From CAZZBK01 sp964652155 (GTDB lineage: Bacteria; Planctomycetota; Planctomycetia; Pirellulales; PNKZ01), in assembly GCA_964652155.1 (NCBI GenBank), contig CAZZBK010000030.1:1-43889 (forward strand): a stretch of 43,889 bases of DNA, read 5' to 3'. The position numbers and the translations under genes are program-made. Position 1 is the first letter of the stretch. Every line of letters begins with the position of its first letter. Below, in pieces: positions 31,520 to 40,425 of this stretch. The notes under the pieces are model-generated. The model searched no databases and had not been told where the DNA came from. It was given only the letters and a program-made list of their open reading frames with translations.

Positions 31520-34500
31520 ATGAACCAACACCTTCCACCATCGAAGCCTCCGCATCAGCCCAACTGGCTCGATGACTTTGACGACCTGCTCTGGCCTGTC
31601 AATTCGCTGCTGCTGTTGCTCTCGGGGTGTTTGGCCGGGGTGATCGTCTCGAGCGCCGACTTTGCGACGTCCGATCCGCTTAAAAACGGCTACGTGCAAT
31701 TGGGCATTCTGGCCGTGGTCGTTGCGCTGCTCTTGGCCGGCGCGGCGTTCTTGTCTCGCCCGCAGCAACGTCGCATGCAACTGGCGGTGATGCTGAGCTT
31801 GATCATCCACCTGGCGCTCTCCGTGTCGATGGATCGTGTCCGCCTGACGACCGACGTCGACCCGCTCTCGGTCGACTCGCTGTACGTCGCCGAGGAGCCG
31901 GTCCGTATTCCCGACTACGAGCACAACGCGCCGAGCGACACGGTGCCCACGCAAATTTTTGACAAGCCGGTCGAAATGAAGCTGAGCGAGACCGAGACCG
32001 AACCGCTCATTCGCGAGGCGCAATCGCCGTTGCCGGTCGATCGTGCCGAATCGGTCGAGGTCAAGCAGACGCCGCAGGTCCAGCCGCAAAACGTCGAGTT
32101 GGCCCGCGCCGAGACCAGCGTGTCGCGGCAGAGCGAAAAGCTGATGGGGCCCGACCGCTCGCGGCAAGCGATCGAGGACCGTCGCCCGCTTGAGCAGGTC
32201 AAGGTGCCCGTGTCATCGCAGTCCACGCAGCCGACGCAGCAGCAACCGCGGCTCGACCCGGTGCAGAAACAAAGCCAAATCGCGCCCACACCGCAGCAGC
32301 CTGTGAATCAACCGCTGGTCGAGCACCTCGCGCCACGCACGGTGCCCCGCGTCGAGCGTCGAGCGCCCCAAGAAGAGCAGCCGCAAAATGCCCCGCAACT
32401 CAGCAGCAGCAAGTCAGCGTCACGCGAACAGGCCTTGGCACCGGTTCAGGCACCAACCCCCACGGGGTCGAATGCTCCGAGCGCGCAGCCGAACCAGTCC
32501 CCCACGGTAAGCGTCGCGCGTCAAGCGAATCAAGCCCCCTCGATCACCCGCAGCGACAACGCGGCCGCGAATGTGCAAGTGACTCCCACGCCGATGGCAG
32601 CCAAGAACGACCTTCGGCCCGAGATCAGTGCCTTGGCCAGCAACGACGTCACGCGCCGCAGTGTGACTCCCAACGTGCCCAGCACGACCGTGACGACCCC
32701 GGGCACGGCGACCCTGGCCAGTGCGAATCCGTCGAGTTTGTCTCCTGCCGCGCCGGGCATGAGCAAAGCCGGCGGCACGAACGCGGCCAACGCACCCGCG
32801 GGCAGTTCGCCTCAGTTGGGAACCTATGGGGCAGGCAGTGCCTCGGCTGGTATTCCGCAATTGAGTCGCGCGACGACGTCCATCGTGGCCGGGGCAAGCG
32901 GAGCGGGCCGCGAGTCGTTGGCCAGCGTGACCAAGGCGACGGTCGGGGTCGGAGCGGCCGCGCCGCAAATTCCGATCACCGAAGGGAGCCTGCCCGACGC
33001 CGCTGGCGCGAAAGCGCCCGCGCCGTTGAGCGTGAGTGGCGCGACCGGCGTGGGTCGCTCCTCGGCCGCTGGACAGAGCGGCACGCTCGTGGGCCCCGGT
33101 GCCGCGCCGAGCATCGCCGGCACGCCCAGCGTGAGCGTCGCGCAGGTCGGCATCGGTCGCGCAACCAGCGGCGGAGAACCGCCGTCCCCGAGCGAAATCG
33201 GGTTCAGCCAAGGGGCCCTCGTCGGTCGCGCATCCTCCGGCAGCTCGGTGGGGCAACTCGCCTCGCGCGTCGATCTCGGCGATCCGCTCAGCGGCGGTTC
33301 ACAAGTCGGTTCCGGCACGCCTGGCACCAGCACGGGCTCTCCCGGCGCCGCGATGGCCGGTGTCGGTCGCACGTCCCCCGCCAGCACCGGAACAACCAGC
33401 GGTCTGGCAACGCCCCTGAGCACCGGAGCGCTGGCTGGCACCAACACCGGTCCAATCGGTTCGACGGGAGTTGCCATCGGACCGCGTCGCGATATTGTCA
33501 CCGGTGCCAGTGCCGGCGGGGCGACACAGGCGTCAGCCGGAGTCTCCTTGGGCCGCTCGAATCTCGGCGGCGGGACCGACCGCGTGCCGATTGGTACCGT
33601 CGTCGACCTTCCCAGCCCGGGCAACAGCACGCCGACCGGCGGTGCCCCCGGCAAGCAGTCGACGAGCAACGCGGTCGAGATGCCCGTGATCAACCCGCGC
33701 GACGGCGGGGGCGTTGCCAAACTCGCCGACCGGCGCGAGGTCCCCATCGCCGCGCCGAGCGGTATCGGCGGTCTGGGACCGTCCCCCGCGGTCGACATTG
33801 GCTTGCCGACTCGTAAAGCCGTGCGTGAAGTCGACGTCGTCACGACCACCACGCCCCGACTGATGTTGGAGAAGACAGGGGGCGCTCCGGCGATCGACGC
33901 CAAGGTGCGCGACGTCGCCGTGCCCGGCTTGAAACAGCGCGACCGCGAGGGACGCGAGGCGATCGCGCGACAACGCGGCGGCACCGAAGCCAGCGAGAAA
34001 GCCGTCGAACTGGGGCTCGACTTCCTCGCTCGCCACCAAGCCGCCGACGGTCATTGGAGCCTGCATGCCTTTGCCGCCGGTCGCAACTACGATGATCCCG
34101 CCCAGGGGAACATGCGCAGCGACACGGCCGCGACGGGCATGGCCCTGCTCGCCTTTCTTGGTGCGGGCTACACGCACACCGACGGTAAATATCGCGCGCA
34201 GGTCGAACTCGCGCTCGACTATCTCGTCTCGCGGCAGCGTCCCAGCGGCGATTTGTATTACCGTCCCGACGGCAGCATCGAGCCGAGTTACTTGTGGTAC
34301 TACAGTCATGGCATCGCCTCGATCGCGCTGTGCGAGGCGTATGGCATGACCCGCGACCGGCAGTTGCAGCGACCGGCACAACTCGCGCTCGACTTTATTA
34401 TCAACAGTCAGGAGCCGCAGCTCGGGGGCTGGCGTTACGGGCCGCAGTTTGGCAGCGACACGAGCGTGTCGGGCTGGCAACTCATGGCGCTCAAGAGCGG

Positions 34501-35077
34501 CGACCTCGCGGGACTCAATGTGCCCAAGGCCACGTATCAGCGCGTGACGCGCTGGCTGGATTATGCTCAAGGGGCCGGCGGCAATCCGGCCCGCTATGCG
34601 TATCGCCCGGCGAGCGAACAGCCCGACCAGCGTGAGCCTAGCCAAGTCATGACGGCCGAGGCCCTGCTGATGCGGCAGTACATGGGCTGGAAGCGCGAGA
34701 CCCCCAGCATGATCGACGGTGCCGACTGGTTTCGCACGCTGCTCCCCAGTTACGGCCAGCCCACGGCCGCACGTCCCTGGGGCGACCGTGACGCCTACTA
34801 CTGGTACTACGCCACGCAGGTCATGTTCCAAATGCAAGGCGATCACTGGCGCGATTGGAACCAATCGCTCCGCGAGTTGCTCGTCTCATCGCAAGAGCAG
34901 CAAGGCCCGCTCGCCGGTAGCTGGCACCCGCATCAGCCTGTGCCCGACCGTTGGGGGAGCGAAGCCGGCCGGATCTACGTGACCTGCCTGCATCTGCTGA
35001 TGCTCGAAGTGTACTACCGCCATCTGCCCATTTATCAGACGCTCGACGCGGATATGCAGACGGAACCTAAGCCTTAG
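31520..35077 (+). CDS. TonB/TolA-like anchor with a long disordered spacer and C-terminal prenyltransferase/squalene-cyclase-type toroid
   Basis: From the ATG at 31520 the protein has 1185 residues; the longer open frame upstream only shadows exbD. Three hydrophobic segments lie at about 26-46, 60-78 and 88-103. The third contains 'MLSLIIHLALSVSM' with S93-x-x-I-H97, spaced like the S16/H20 pair of the TonB membrane helix. Residues about 110-815 are Pro/Gln/Ser/Thr, then Gly/Ala/Ser-rich and probably disordered. Residues about 825-1175 are an alpha-alpha toroid: 'AVELGLDFLARHQAADGHWS', 'LALDYLVSRQRPSGDLYYRP', 'LALDFIINSQEPQLGGWRYG', with QxxDGxW-like repeats. No DxDD catalytic cyclase motif is seen, so it is probably a binding domain. 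Energy transduction with the ExbB/ExbD homologues is inferred from position and from the N-terminus. Confidence 0.8.
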   Translation: MNQHLPPSKPPHQPNWLDDFDDLLWPVNSLLLLLSGCLAGVIVSSADFATSDPLKNGYVQLGILAVVVALLLAGAAFLSRPQQRRMQLAVMLSLIIHLALSVSMDRVRLTTDVDPLSVDSLYVAEEPVRIPDYEHNAPSDTVPTQIFDKPVEMKLSETETEPLIREAQSPLPVDRAESVEVKQTPQVQPQNVELARAETSVSRQSEKLMGPDRSRQAIEDRRPLEQVKVPVSSQSTQPTQQQPRLDPVQKQSQIAPTPQQPVNQPLVEHLAPRTVPRVERRAPQEEQPQNAPQLSSSKSASREQALAPVQAPTPTGSNAPSAQPNQSPTVSVARQANQAPSITRSDNAAANVQVTPTPMAAKNDLRPEISALASNDVTRRSVTPNVPSTTVTTPGTATLASANPSSLSPAAPGMSKAGGTNAANAPAGSSPQLGTYGAGSASAGIPQLSRATTSIVAGASGAGRESLASVTKATVGVGAAAPQIPITEGSLPDAAGAKAPAPLSVSGATGVGRSSAAGQSGTLVGPGAAPSIAGTPSVSVAQVGIGRATSGGEPPSPSEIGFSQGALVGRASSGSSVGQLASRVDLGDPLSGGSQVGSGTPGTSTGSPGAAMAGVGRTSPASTGTTSGLATPLSTGALAGTNTGPIGSTGVAIGPRRDIVTGASAGGATQASAGVSLGRSNLGGGTDRVPIGTVVDLPSPGNSTPTGGAPGKQSTSNAVEMPVINPRDGGGVAKLADRREVPIAAPSGIGGLGPSPAVDIGLPTRKAVREVDVVTTTTPRLMLEKTGGAPAIDAKVRDVAVPGLKQRDREGREAIARQRGGTEASEKAVELGLDFLARHQAADGHWSLHAFAAGRNYDDPAQGNMRSDTAATGMALLAFLGAGYTHTDGKYRAQVELALDYLVSRQRPSGDLYYRPDGSIEPSYLWYYSHGIASIALCEAYGMTRDRQLQRPAQLALDFIINSQEPQLGGWRYGPQFGSDTSVSGWQLMALKSGDLAGLNVPKATYQRVTRWLDYAQGAGGNPARYAYRPASEQPDQREPSQVMTAEALLMRQYMGWKRETPSMIDGADWFRTLLPSYGQPTAARPWGDRDAYYWYYATQVMFQMQGDHWRDWNQSLRELLVSSQEQQGPLAGSWHPHQPVPDRWGSEAGRIYVTCLHLLMLEVYYRHLPIYQTLDADMQTEPKP

Positions 35078-35208
35078 CTGTTTCAAATAGTTACGTCATG
35101 ATGGATGAGTCGTGCTCGGGCAAATTCACTTGACGGCTGTGTCGGATTGAAGTTTGATAAGCATTGCCGAATGCGTCGCCCATCTGCCCACCCTCGGCGT
35201 CCTCCGCC

Positions 35209-37953
35209 ATGAACATTTTTTCTCGATGCGCCGCGAGCGTGGTCGTGCTCTCCACGATCGTCGCTGCGTCATCGGCGCGTGCCGCCGACGCCGAGCCGGT
35301 CGACTACCTGCGCGACATCAAGCCGTTGCTGACCAAGCACTGCTTGGCATGCCATAGTCCCGTGCGACAAAAGTCGCAGTACCGCATCGACACGGCCGAG
35401 GGGGTCATTCGCGGCGGCGCGTCGGGAGCCGCGGTCATGCCGCTCCGGAGCGCCGAGAGCCCGCTGATTCATGCCCTGACCGGGACCCACGATCATCCGC
35501 GCATGCCTCCTCAAGACGAGGGCCCACCCTTATCTGCTGACGAGATCGACTTGGTGCGTCGCTGGATCGACGCCGGTGCCAAAGCTCCACCCGAGATACC
35601 GCAGAGCGATCCACGAGCCCACTGGGCTTTTCAGCGAGTCGTGCGTCCCGTGCCGCCTCAAGTCAACGAGGTTGCATGGATTCGAAATCCACTGGACTCA
35701 TTTATTCTGGCGGAACAAGAAAAGCACGGCGTGGCGCACGCCCCCGCGGCGAACAAGTCGGCGCTGCTACGACGTGTGTATCTCGATCTGTTGGGATTGC
35801 CGCCGACCCGCGCCGAGCAACAAGCCTTCCTGGCCGACGAGTCTCCGGACGCGTATGAGCGCGTCGTCGAGCGGCTTTTGTCGCGTGGCGAGTATGGCGA
35901 GCGTTGGGGGCGACACTGGATGGATGTCTGGCGGTACAGCGATTGGGCTGGCTGGGGCAAACAGATCCGCGACAGCCAACCGCACATCTGGCATTGGCGC
36001 GATTGGATCATCGAGCAAATCAATGCTGATCGCCCCTATGACGAGATGATCCGCTCGATGCTTGCCGCCGACGAGTTGACCCCCACCGATCGCAACGAGC
36101 TGCGCGCGACAGGGTACCTCGCGCGGAATTTCAAGCTGCTCAGCCGCGAGCAGTGGTTGCAAGACACCGTCGAGCACACGGCCAAGTCGTTCTTGGGACT
36201 CACGCTCAACTGCGCGCGCTGCCACGATCACATGACCGACCCGATCGAGCAGCGCGAGTATTACGCCTTTCGCGCGATATTCGAGCCGCATCAGGTCCGC
36301 TTGGACCGGCAGCCGGGCACGGCCGACGTGACGATCGACGGCTTGCCCCGGGTCTATGACAAAGACCTGACCGCGCCGACCTTTTTGTTTGTTCGCGGCG
36401 ATGAGCGGAACCCGCGCAAAGATAAGCCGATCGAGCCTGGCGCGCTGGCGATTTTGAAGGTCAACTACCAAGTCAACGACGTCACGTTGCCGCGCGCGGC
36501 CTCGGACCCGTTGCGGCAAGCCTTTGTGATGACCGACGACTTGGCCGCCGCCGAGCGTGCGCTGGCCGACGCGCGTAAAAAGAGCGCCGAGCAGCGGCAA
36601 GTCCCAGCCGATAAGGTGAGCGAGTACGATCGGCAACTCGGTGACCGTGACACGGCGCTGGCCGAAGCCAAGCTCGCGTCGTTGCGGGCGGTGATTGAAG
36701 TCGAGCGGTTGGAAATTGCTGGAGACTCAAGTAGCCCCGCTTGGCGCAAAGCGGCCGAGACGACCGTTGCGGCCCAGCGTATGGAGTCGATCACCACAGC
36801 GGAGCGTGACATGTTCGTGGCGGCGAACGACCTCAAGCTGCAAGACGCCGAGTTAAGCAAACTCAAGGACGCGGCGCAGGGCAACTTGGACGACGCCAAG
36901 GTTAAGGCTCAGCTGGTCAAGCGCGACGCCGCTGCCAAGAAACTCGCAGACGCTCAGGCGAAGCACAAGCAGGCAGTCGACGTGCAGTCCAAGCCACTCG
37001 ACGGGGCCTACACCAAACGCAAACTCGACACCTATCCCACCACCAGTTCGGGTCGCCGGACCGCCTTGGCGCGGTGGATCGTTGATCCAAGCAACCCGCT
37101 CACCGCGCGCGTGGCCGTGAACCATATTTGGGGACGACATTTCGATCGGGCCCTCGTTGCGACCACGGCCAACTTTGGCACGCAAGGCGCCGCGCCGAGT
37201 CATCCGCAATTGCTCGACTGGCTCGCGGCCGAGTTGGTTCAGCCCAGCCAACAGGGTGTGCGACCGTGGTCGCTCAAGCACATTCAGCGGTTGATTGTCT
37301 CGTCAAGCACGTATCGGCAGGCGGCGGTGAACCCAATGTCAGCGAAGCAGTCGACGGATCCCGACAATCGCTGGGTGTGGCATTTTCCCTCGCGGCGGTT
37401 GGAGGCAGAGGTGGTGCGTGACTGTGTGTTGGCGGTCGCCGGGCAGCTCGACCTGACCCAAGGTGGGCCCGACATCGATCATCAGCAGGGGCTCTCCGTC
37501 AAGCGGCGGAGTGTTTACTTTCGCCACGCGGCCGAGAAGCAGATGACGTTTTTGAAGATATTCGACGTGGCCGGCGTCAACGAGTGTTACGAGCGGCGCG
37601 AGAGTGTGATGCCGCAGCAAGCGTTGGCGCTTGCGAATAGCGAACTGTCCATCGTTCAGTCCCGATTGCTGGCCCGACGCCTGCATGACGAGTTTGGCGA
37701 CGATCACGGGGCGTTCATCACGGCCGTGTTCGAGACAATCATCTCGCGCCCGCCACGCGACAACGAGCAGGCCGCGTGCATCACGTTCCTTGCCGATCAA
37801 TCGAAATGGTTTCGCGACTCGGCCGCTCGACTAACGGAGCGCGCTCAGCAGCCGCTCGACGGCAGTCGCCCCTCGGGTGATCCAACTGTCCGCGCACGAG
37901 AGAACCTCGTTCACGCGGTGTTGAATCATCATGAGTTTGTGACGCTGCCGTGA
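35209..37953 (+). CDS. PSCyt1/DUF1549/DUF1553 exported cytochrome-like protein with a coiled-coil insert
   Basis: A signal peptide (about 1-25, ending 'SSARA') precedes a planctomycete cytochrome C-like domain with the haem motif C45-L-A-C48-H49. DUF1549 follows ('PLDSFILAEQEKHG', 'LLRRVYLDLLGLPPTRAEQQ', 'YGERWGRHWMDVWRYSDWAG', and a second CARCH at 335-339). A stretch of about 140 residues rich in Ala, Lys, Glu and Asp (about 450-600) looks like a coiled coil. DUF1553 then closes the protein ('GRRTALARWIVDPSNPLTAR', 'YFRHAAEKQMTFLKIFDVAG'). Function is unknown, although members are always paired with DUF1501 proteins, as here. The ATG at 35209 starts the signal peptide, so the longer frame is not used. 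Confidence 0.9.
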   Translation: MNIFSRCAASVVVLSTIVAASSARAADAEPVDYLRDIKPLLTKHCLACHSPVRQKSQYRIDTAEGVIRGGASGAAVMPLRSAESPLIHALTGTHDHPRMPPQDEGPPLSADEIDLVRRWIDAGAKAPPEIPQSDPRAHWAFQRVVRPVPPQVNEVAWIRNPLDSFILAEQEKHGVAHAPAANKSALLRRVYLDLLGLPPTRAEQQAFLADESPDAYERVVERLLSRGEYGERWGRHWMDVWRYSDWAGWGKQIRDSQPHIWHWRDWIIEQINADRPYDEMIRSMLAADELTPTDRNELRATGYLARNFKLLSREQWLQDTVEHTAKSFLGLTLNCARCHDHMTDPIEQREYYAFRAIFEPHQVRLDRQPGTADVTIDGLPRVYDKDLTAPTFLFVRGDERNPRKDKPIEPGALAILKVNYQVNDVTLPRAASDPLRQAFVMTDDLAAAERALADARKKSAEQRQVPADKVSEYDRQLGDRDTALAEAKLASLRAVIEVERLEIAGDSSSPAWRKAAETTVAAQRMESITTAERDMFVAANDLKLQDAELSKLKDAAQGNLDDAKVKAQLVKRDAAAKKLADAQAKHKQAVDVQSKPLDGAYTKRKLDTYPTTSSGRRTALARWIVDPSNPLTARVAVNHIWGRHFDRALVATTANFGTQGAAPSHPQLLDWLAAELVQPSQQGVRPWSLKHIQRLIVSSSTYRQAAVNPMSAKQSTDPDNRWVWHFPSRRLEAEVVRDCVLAVAGQLDLTQGGPDIDHQQGLSVKRRSVYFRHAAEKQMTFLKIFDVAGVNECYERRESVMPQQALALANSELSIVQSRLLARRLHDEFGDDHGAFITAVFETIISRPPRDNEQAACITFLADQSKWFRDSAARLTERAQQPLDGSRPSGDPTVRARENLVHAVLNHHEFVTLP

Positions 37954-38021
37954 GGAAATGCTAAATGCTAAGTGATAAGTGAAGAGAGACGGACAGCCAT
38001 AACCTAGTATCGAACGTTGCC

Positions 38022-39515
38022 ATGATGAATCAACCTCGCCCTGCAAAGCACGCTCGTCTCCAGTCTCCGGTCTCTGGTCTAGCCATGCCTCGTCGGCAAT
38101 TTCTGGCCGACACCGGGATGGGCTTTACCGGGCTGGCGCTCGGCGCGATGCTGCTCCGCGATGGACAAGCCCACGCCGTCGAGACGAAGCAGATTCCGCA
38201 ACGCGCGGCCAAGGCCAAGCACGTCATCTGGCTGTTTCTCTGCGGTGGCGTCAGCCACATGGAAAGTTTCGATGTCAAGCCGACGCTCACCAAGTACGAC
38301 GGCAAAAGCATCGACGCGACACCCTACGCCGAGTTACTCGACGAAAAACGGGTCAACAAAAACCTCGTCGGCATCAATCCCTCGCATGGCAATCGCAAGT
38401 TGCTCATGGGGCTGAACACGGGTTACCGTCCGTACGGGCAATGCGGACTGACCGTGGGCGATTGGTTTCAGCACACCGCGCGGCATGCCGACGATCTGGC
38501 CGTCGTGCGCTCGTTGTGGACGATTCACAACGATCACGGCACGCAGTTGACCTGGCACACGGGACGGCATCCGCGCGAGGGCTCCTGGCCCACGATTGGC
38601 TCATGGATCAGCTATGGCCTCGGTTCGGTGAACGACAACCTGCCCGAGTATGTCGTGCTGGGCGAGCCGACCGGCGATTGCTGCGGCGGCGAGTGGACGC
38701 ACGGCGCGGGTTACCTTGGGCCCGAGTATGCGGGGGTGCGTTTGAATGTCGGCGGCGGAACGCCCTTGCCGTTCGTAGCGCCTGCCGGCAGCGGCGTGTT
38801 GGCCGAGGAACAGGCGGCCGAGTTCAGCCTGATTGGCAAACTCAATCAGTTGGCGGGGATCGAGTATCCGGACGATCCGCAGTTGCGCGCCCGCATCAAG
38901 AGCTACGAACTCGCCTTTGGCATGCAGACGGCCGTCCCCCAAGCACTCGATCTGACCGGGGGCGAGTCAGGGGCGACCCGCAAGCTCTACGGACTCGACA
39001 GCTCGACGACGCAACCCTTCGGCTCGCTCTGTCTGGCCGCGCGTCGGTTGGTCGAACGGGGTGTGCGATTCGTGCAAGTGTTTCACGGCGGCGGCGGTGG
39101 CGGCGCGTGGGACGCCCACTCGGCGATCAAAGACAATCACAGCAAGCTCGCCGCGCAGGTCGACTTGCCCATCTCCGGGTTACTGCAAGACCTCAAGCAG
39201 CGCGGACTGCTCGACGAGACGATCGTGGTCTGGGGGACCGAATTCGGCCGCTCGCCGGGGGCTCAAGGGACCGGCCGTGACCATCACCCCAACGCTTTCT
39301 GTGCTTGGCTCGCCGGCGGCGGTATCCAAGGAGGCATCACGCACGGCGCGACCGACGAGTTGGGCTTCTATGCGACCGAGAATCCGCATTACGTGACCGA
39401 CATTCACGCCACCGTGCTGCATCAACTCGGGCTCGACCCCGCCGCGCTCGACATCCCCGGCCGCAAGCGGATCGACATGGATCGCGGTCAGCCGATTCGA
39501 GAAATCTTGGCCTGA
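38022..39515 (+). CDS. DUF1501 protein with Tat-like leader
   Basis: The 497-residue protein has the twin-arginine-like leader 'MPRRQFLADTGMGFTGLALG' beginning at residue 22, and a sulfatase/alkaline-phosphatase-like body: 'KHVIWLFLCGGVSHMESFDV', 'GGGGGGAWDAHSAIKDNHSK', 'LDETIVVWGTEFGRSPG', 'GRDHHPNAFCAWLAGGGI'. These metal-site-like motifs are standard for DUF1501, the partner of DUF1549/DUF1553 proteins. Start is uncertain: ATGs at 38022, 38025 and 38085 are all possible. The first 20 residues are encoded by a CT-rich repetitive phrase, so the leader may begin at 38085. The gene follows the DUF1549/DUF1553 gene by 68 bases, and an SDR gene follows by 45. Confidence 0.9.
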   Translation: MMNQPRPAKHARLQSPVSGLAMPRRQFLADTGMGFTGLALGAMLLRDGQAHAVETKQIPQRAAKAKHVIWLFLCGGVSHMESFDVKPTLTKYDGKSIDATPYAELLDEKRVNKNLVGINPSHGNRKLLMGLNTGYRPYGQCGLTVGDWFQHTARHADDLAVVRSLWTIHNDHGTQLTWHTGRHPREGSWPTIGSWISYGLGSVNDNLPEYVVLGEPTGDCCGGEWTHGAGYLGPEYAGVRLNVGGGTPLPFVAPAGSGVLAEEQAAEFSLIGKLNQLAGIEYPDDPQLRARIKSYELAFGMQTAVPQALDLTGGESGATRKLYGLDSSTTQPFGSLCLAARRLVERGVRFVQVFHGGGGGGAWDAHSAIKDNHSKLAAQVDLPISGLLQDLKQRGLLDETIVVWGTEFGRSPGAQGTGRDHHPNAFCAWLAGGGIQGGITHGATDELGFYATENPHYVTDIHATVLHQLGLDPAALDIPGRKRIDMDRGQPIREILA

Positions 39516-39560
39516 GCATCGCCGATTCCCCACCCCTGTTCCCCCGTGGAGTCCATTGCC

Positions 39561-40340
39561 GTGTCCGTTCTCGATCAATTTCGCCTTGATGGCCGCCGCG
39601 CGCTCGTGACCGGTGGGACTCGCGGCCTGGGCCTGGAAATGGCCCGCGCGCTCGGCGAGGCCGGCGCACAACTGGTCATCGTGGGCACAAATCCCGAGCA
39701 TCTCGACAAGGCACATGCTGAACTCGTTTCGCAGGGGCTCGCGTGTTCCAAGTTGCAGGCGGACCTGGGCATTCCCGAGGAGGCCGAGAAAATGTGTCGC
39801 CGGGCGCTCGATGAGTTCGGCCCGATCGACATTCTCATCAACAACGTCGGCGGTCGGCGCATTAACATTCCGACCGAACATCTCGACGTCAAGGATTGGC
39901 AGCGGATTCTCGATTTGAATCTGACGCAGGCATTCATTTGCACGAAGATGATCGGCGGCGCGATGCTGCCGCGCGGCAGGGGGCGTGTTATCAACATCGC
40001 TTCGATCAGCGGCATGTGGGCTGGCAAGGCGATGCGTGGCCGCTCCTACGAAACGAGCAAAGCGGCGCTGGCGATGTTCACCAAGGCCGTGGCCGCCGAC
40101 TGGGCACCTCACAACGTCACGGTCAATGCCATTGCCCCAGGCGCGTTTCTGACCGACGCCAATCGACGCTGGATTGGCGAGAAGCCCGACTTCAAGGGCG
40201 AAGTCGAGTCGATGATCCCCATGGGGCGCTGGGGCGACCCGCGAGAAATTGGCGCGCTGGCCTTATACCTGGCCAGCGATGCGTCGAGCTACATGACCGG
40301 TTCGGTGATCGTGCTCGATGGGGGCAAATTGCTCTGGTAA
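39561..40340 (+). CDS. Short-chain dehydrogenase/reductase (SDR)
   Basis: From the GTG at 39561 (GGAG ribosome site nine bases upstream) the protein has 259 residues. A GTG five codons earlier is in frame. The coenzyme loop is 'TGGTRGLG' (17-24), followed by 'NNVGG' and the active-site Ser in 'INIASISG'. The Y163-x-x-x-K167 pair is 'YETSKAA', and 'NAIAPGAFLTDANRRW' and 'SSYMTGSVIVLDGGKLLW' close the domain. It is a classical NAD(P)-dependent oxidoreductase like those that act on sugar acids (gluconate 5-dehydrogenase-like). The substrate is not evident. The next gene is 85 bases downstream. Confidence 0.92.
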   Translation: MSVLDQFRLDGRRALVTGGTRGLGLEMARALGEAGAQLVIVGTNPEHLDKAHAELVSQGLACSKLQADLGIPEEAEKMCRRALDEFGPIDILINNVGGRRINIPTEHLDVKDWQRILDLNLTQAFICTKMIGGAMLPRGRGRVINIASISGMWAGKAMRGRSYETSKAALAMFTKAVAADWAPHNVTVNAIAPGAFLTDANRRWIGEKPDFKGEVESMIPMGRWGDPREIGALALYLASDASSYMTGSVIVLDGGKLLW

Positions 40341-40425
40341 TTGCCGCTCGAAACGCGGTCTGTTGACTGGCATTCTTGCGCTGGCTAGAGTGTCATCGTG
40401 TGTTTCCCCCTCCGGCGCTCGATCC

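Noticed and set aside
32824..34864. Long minus-strand frames opposite the toroid protein gene
   Set aside because: They are shadows of the biased spacer and toroid coding sequence, with no recognisable motifs.
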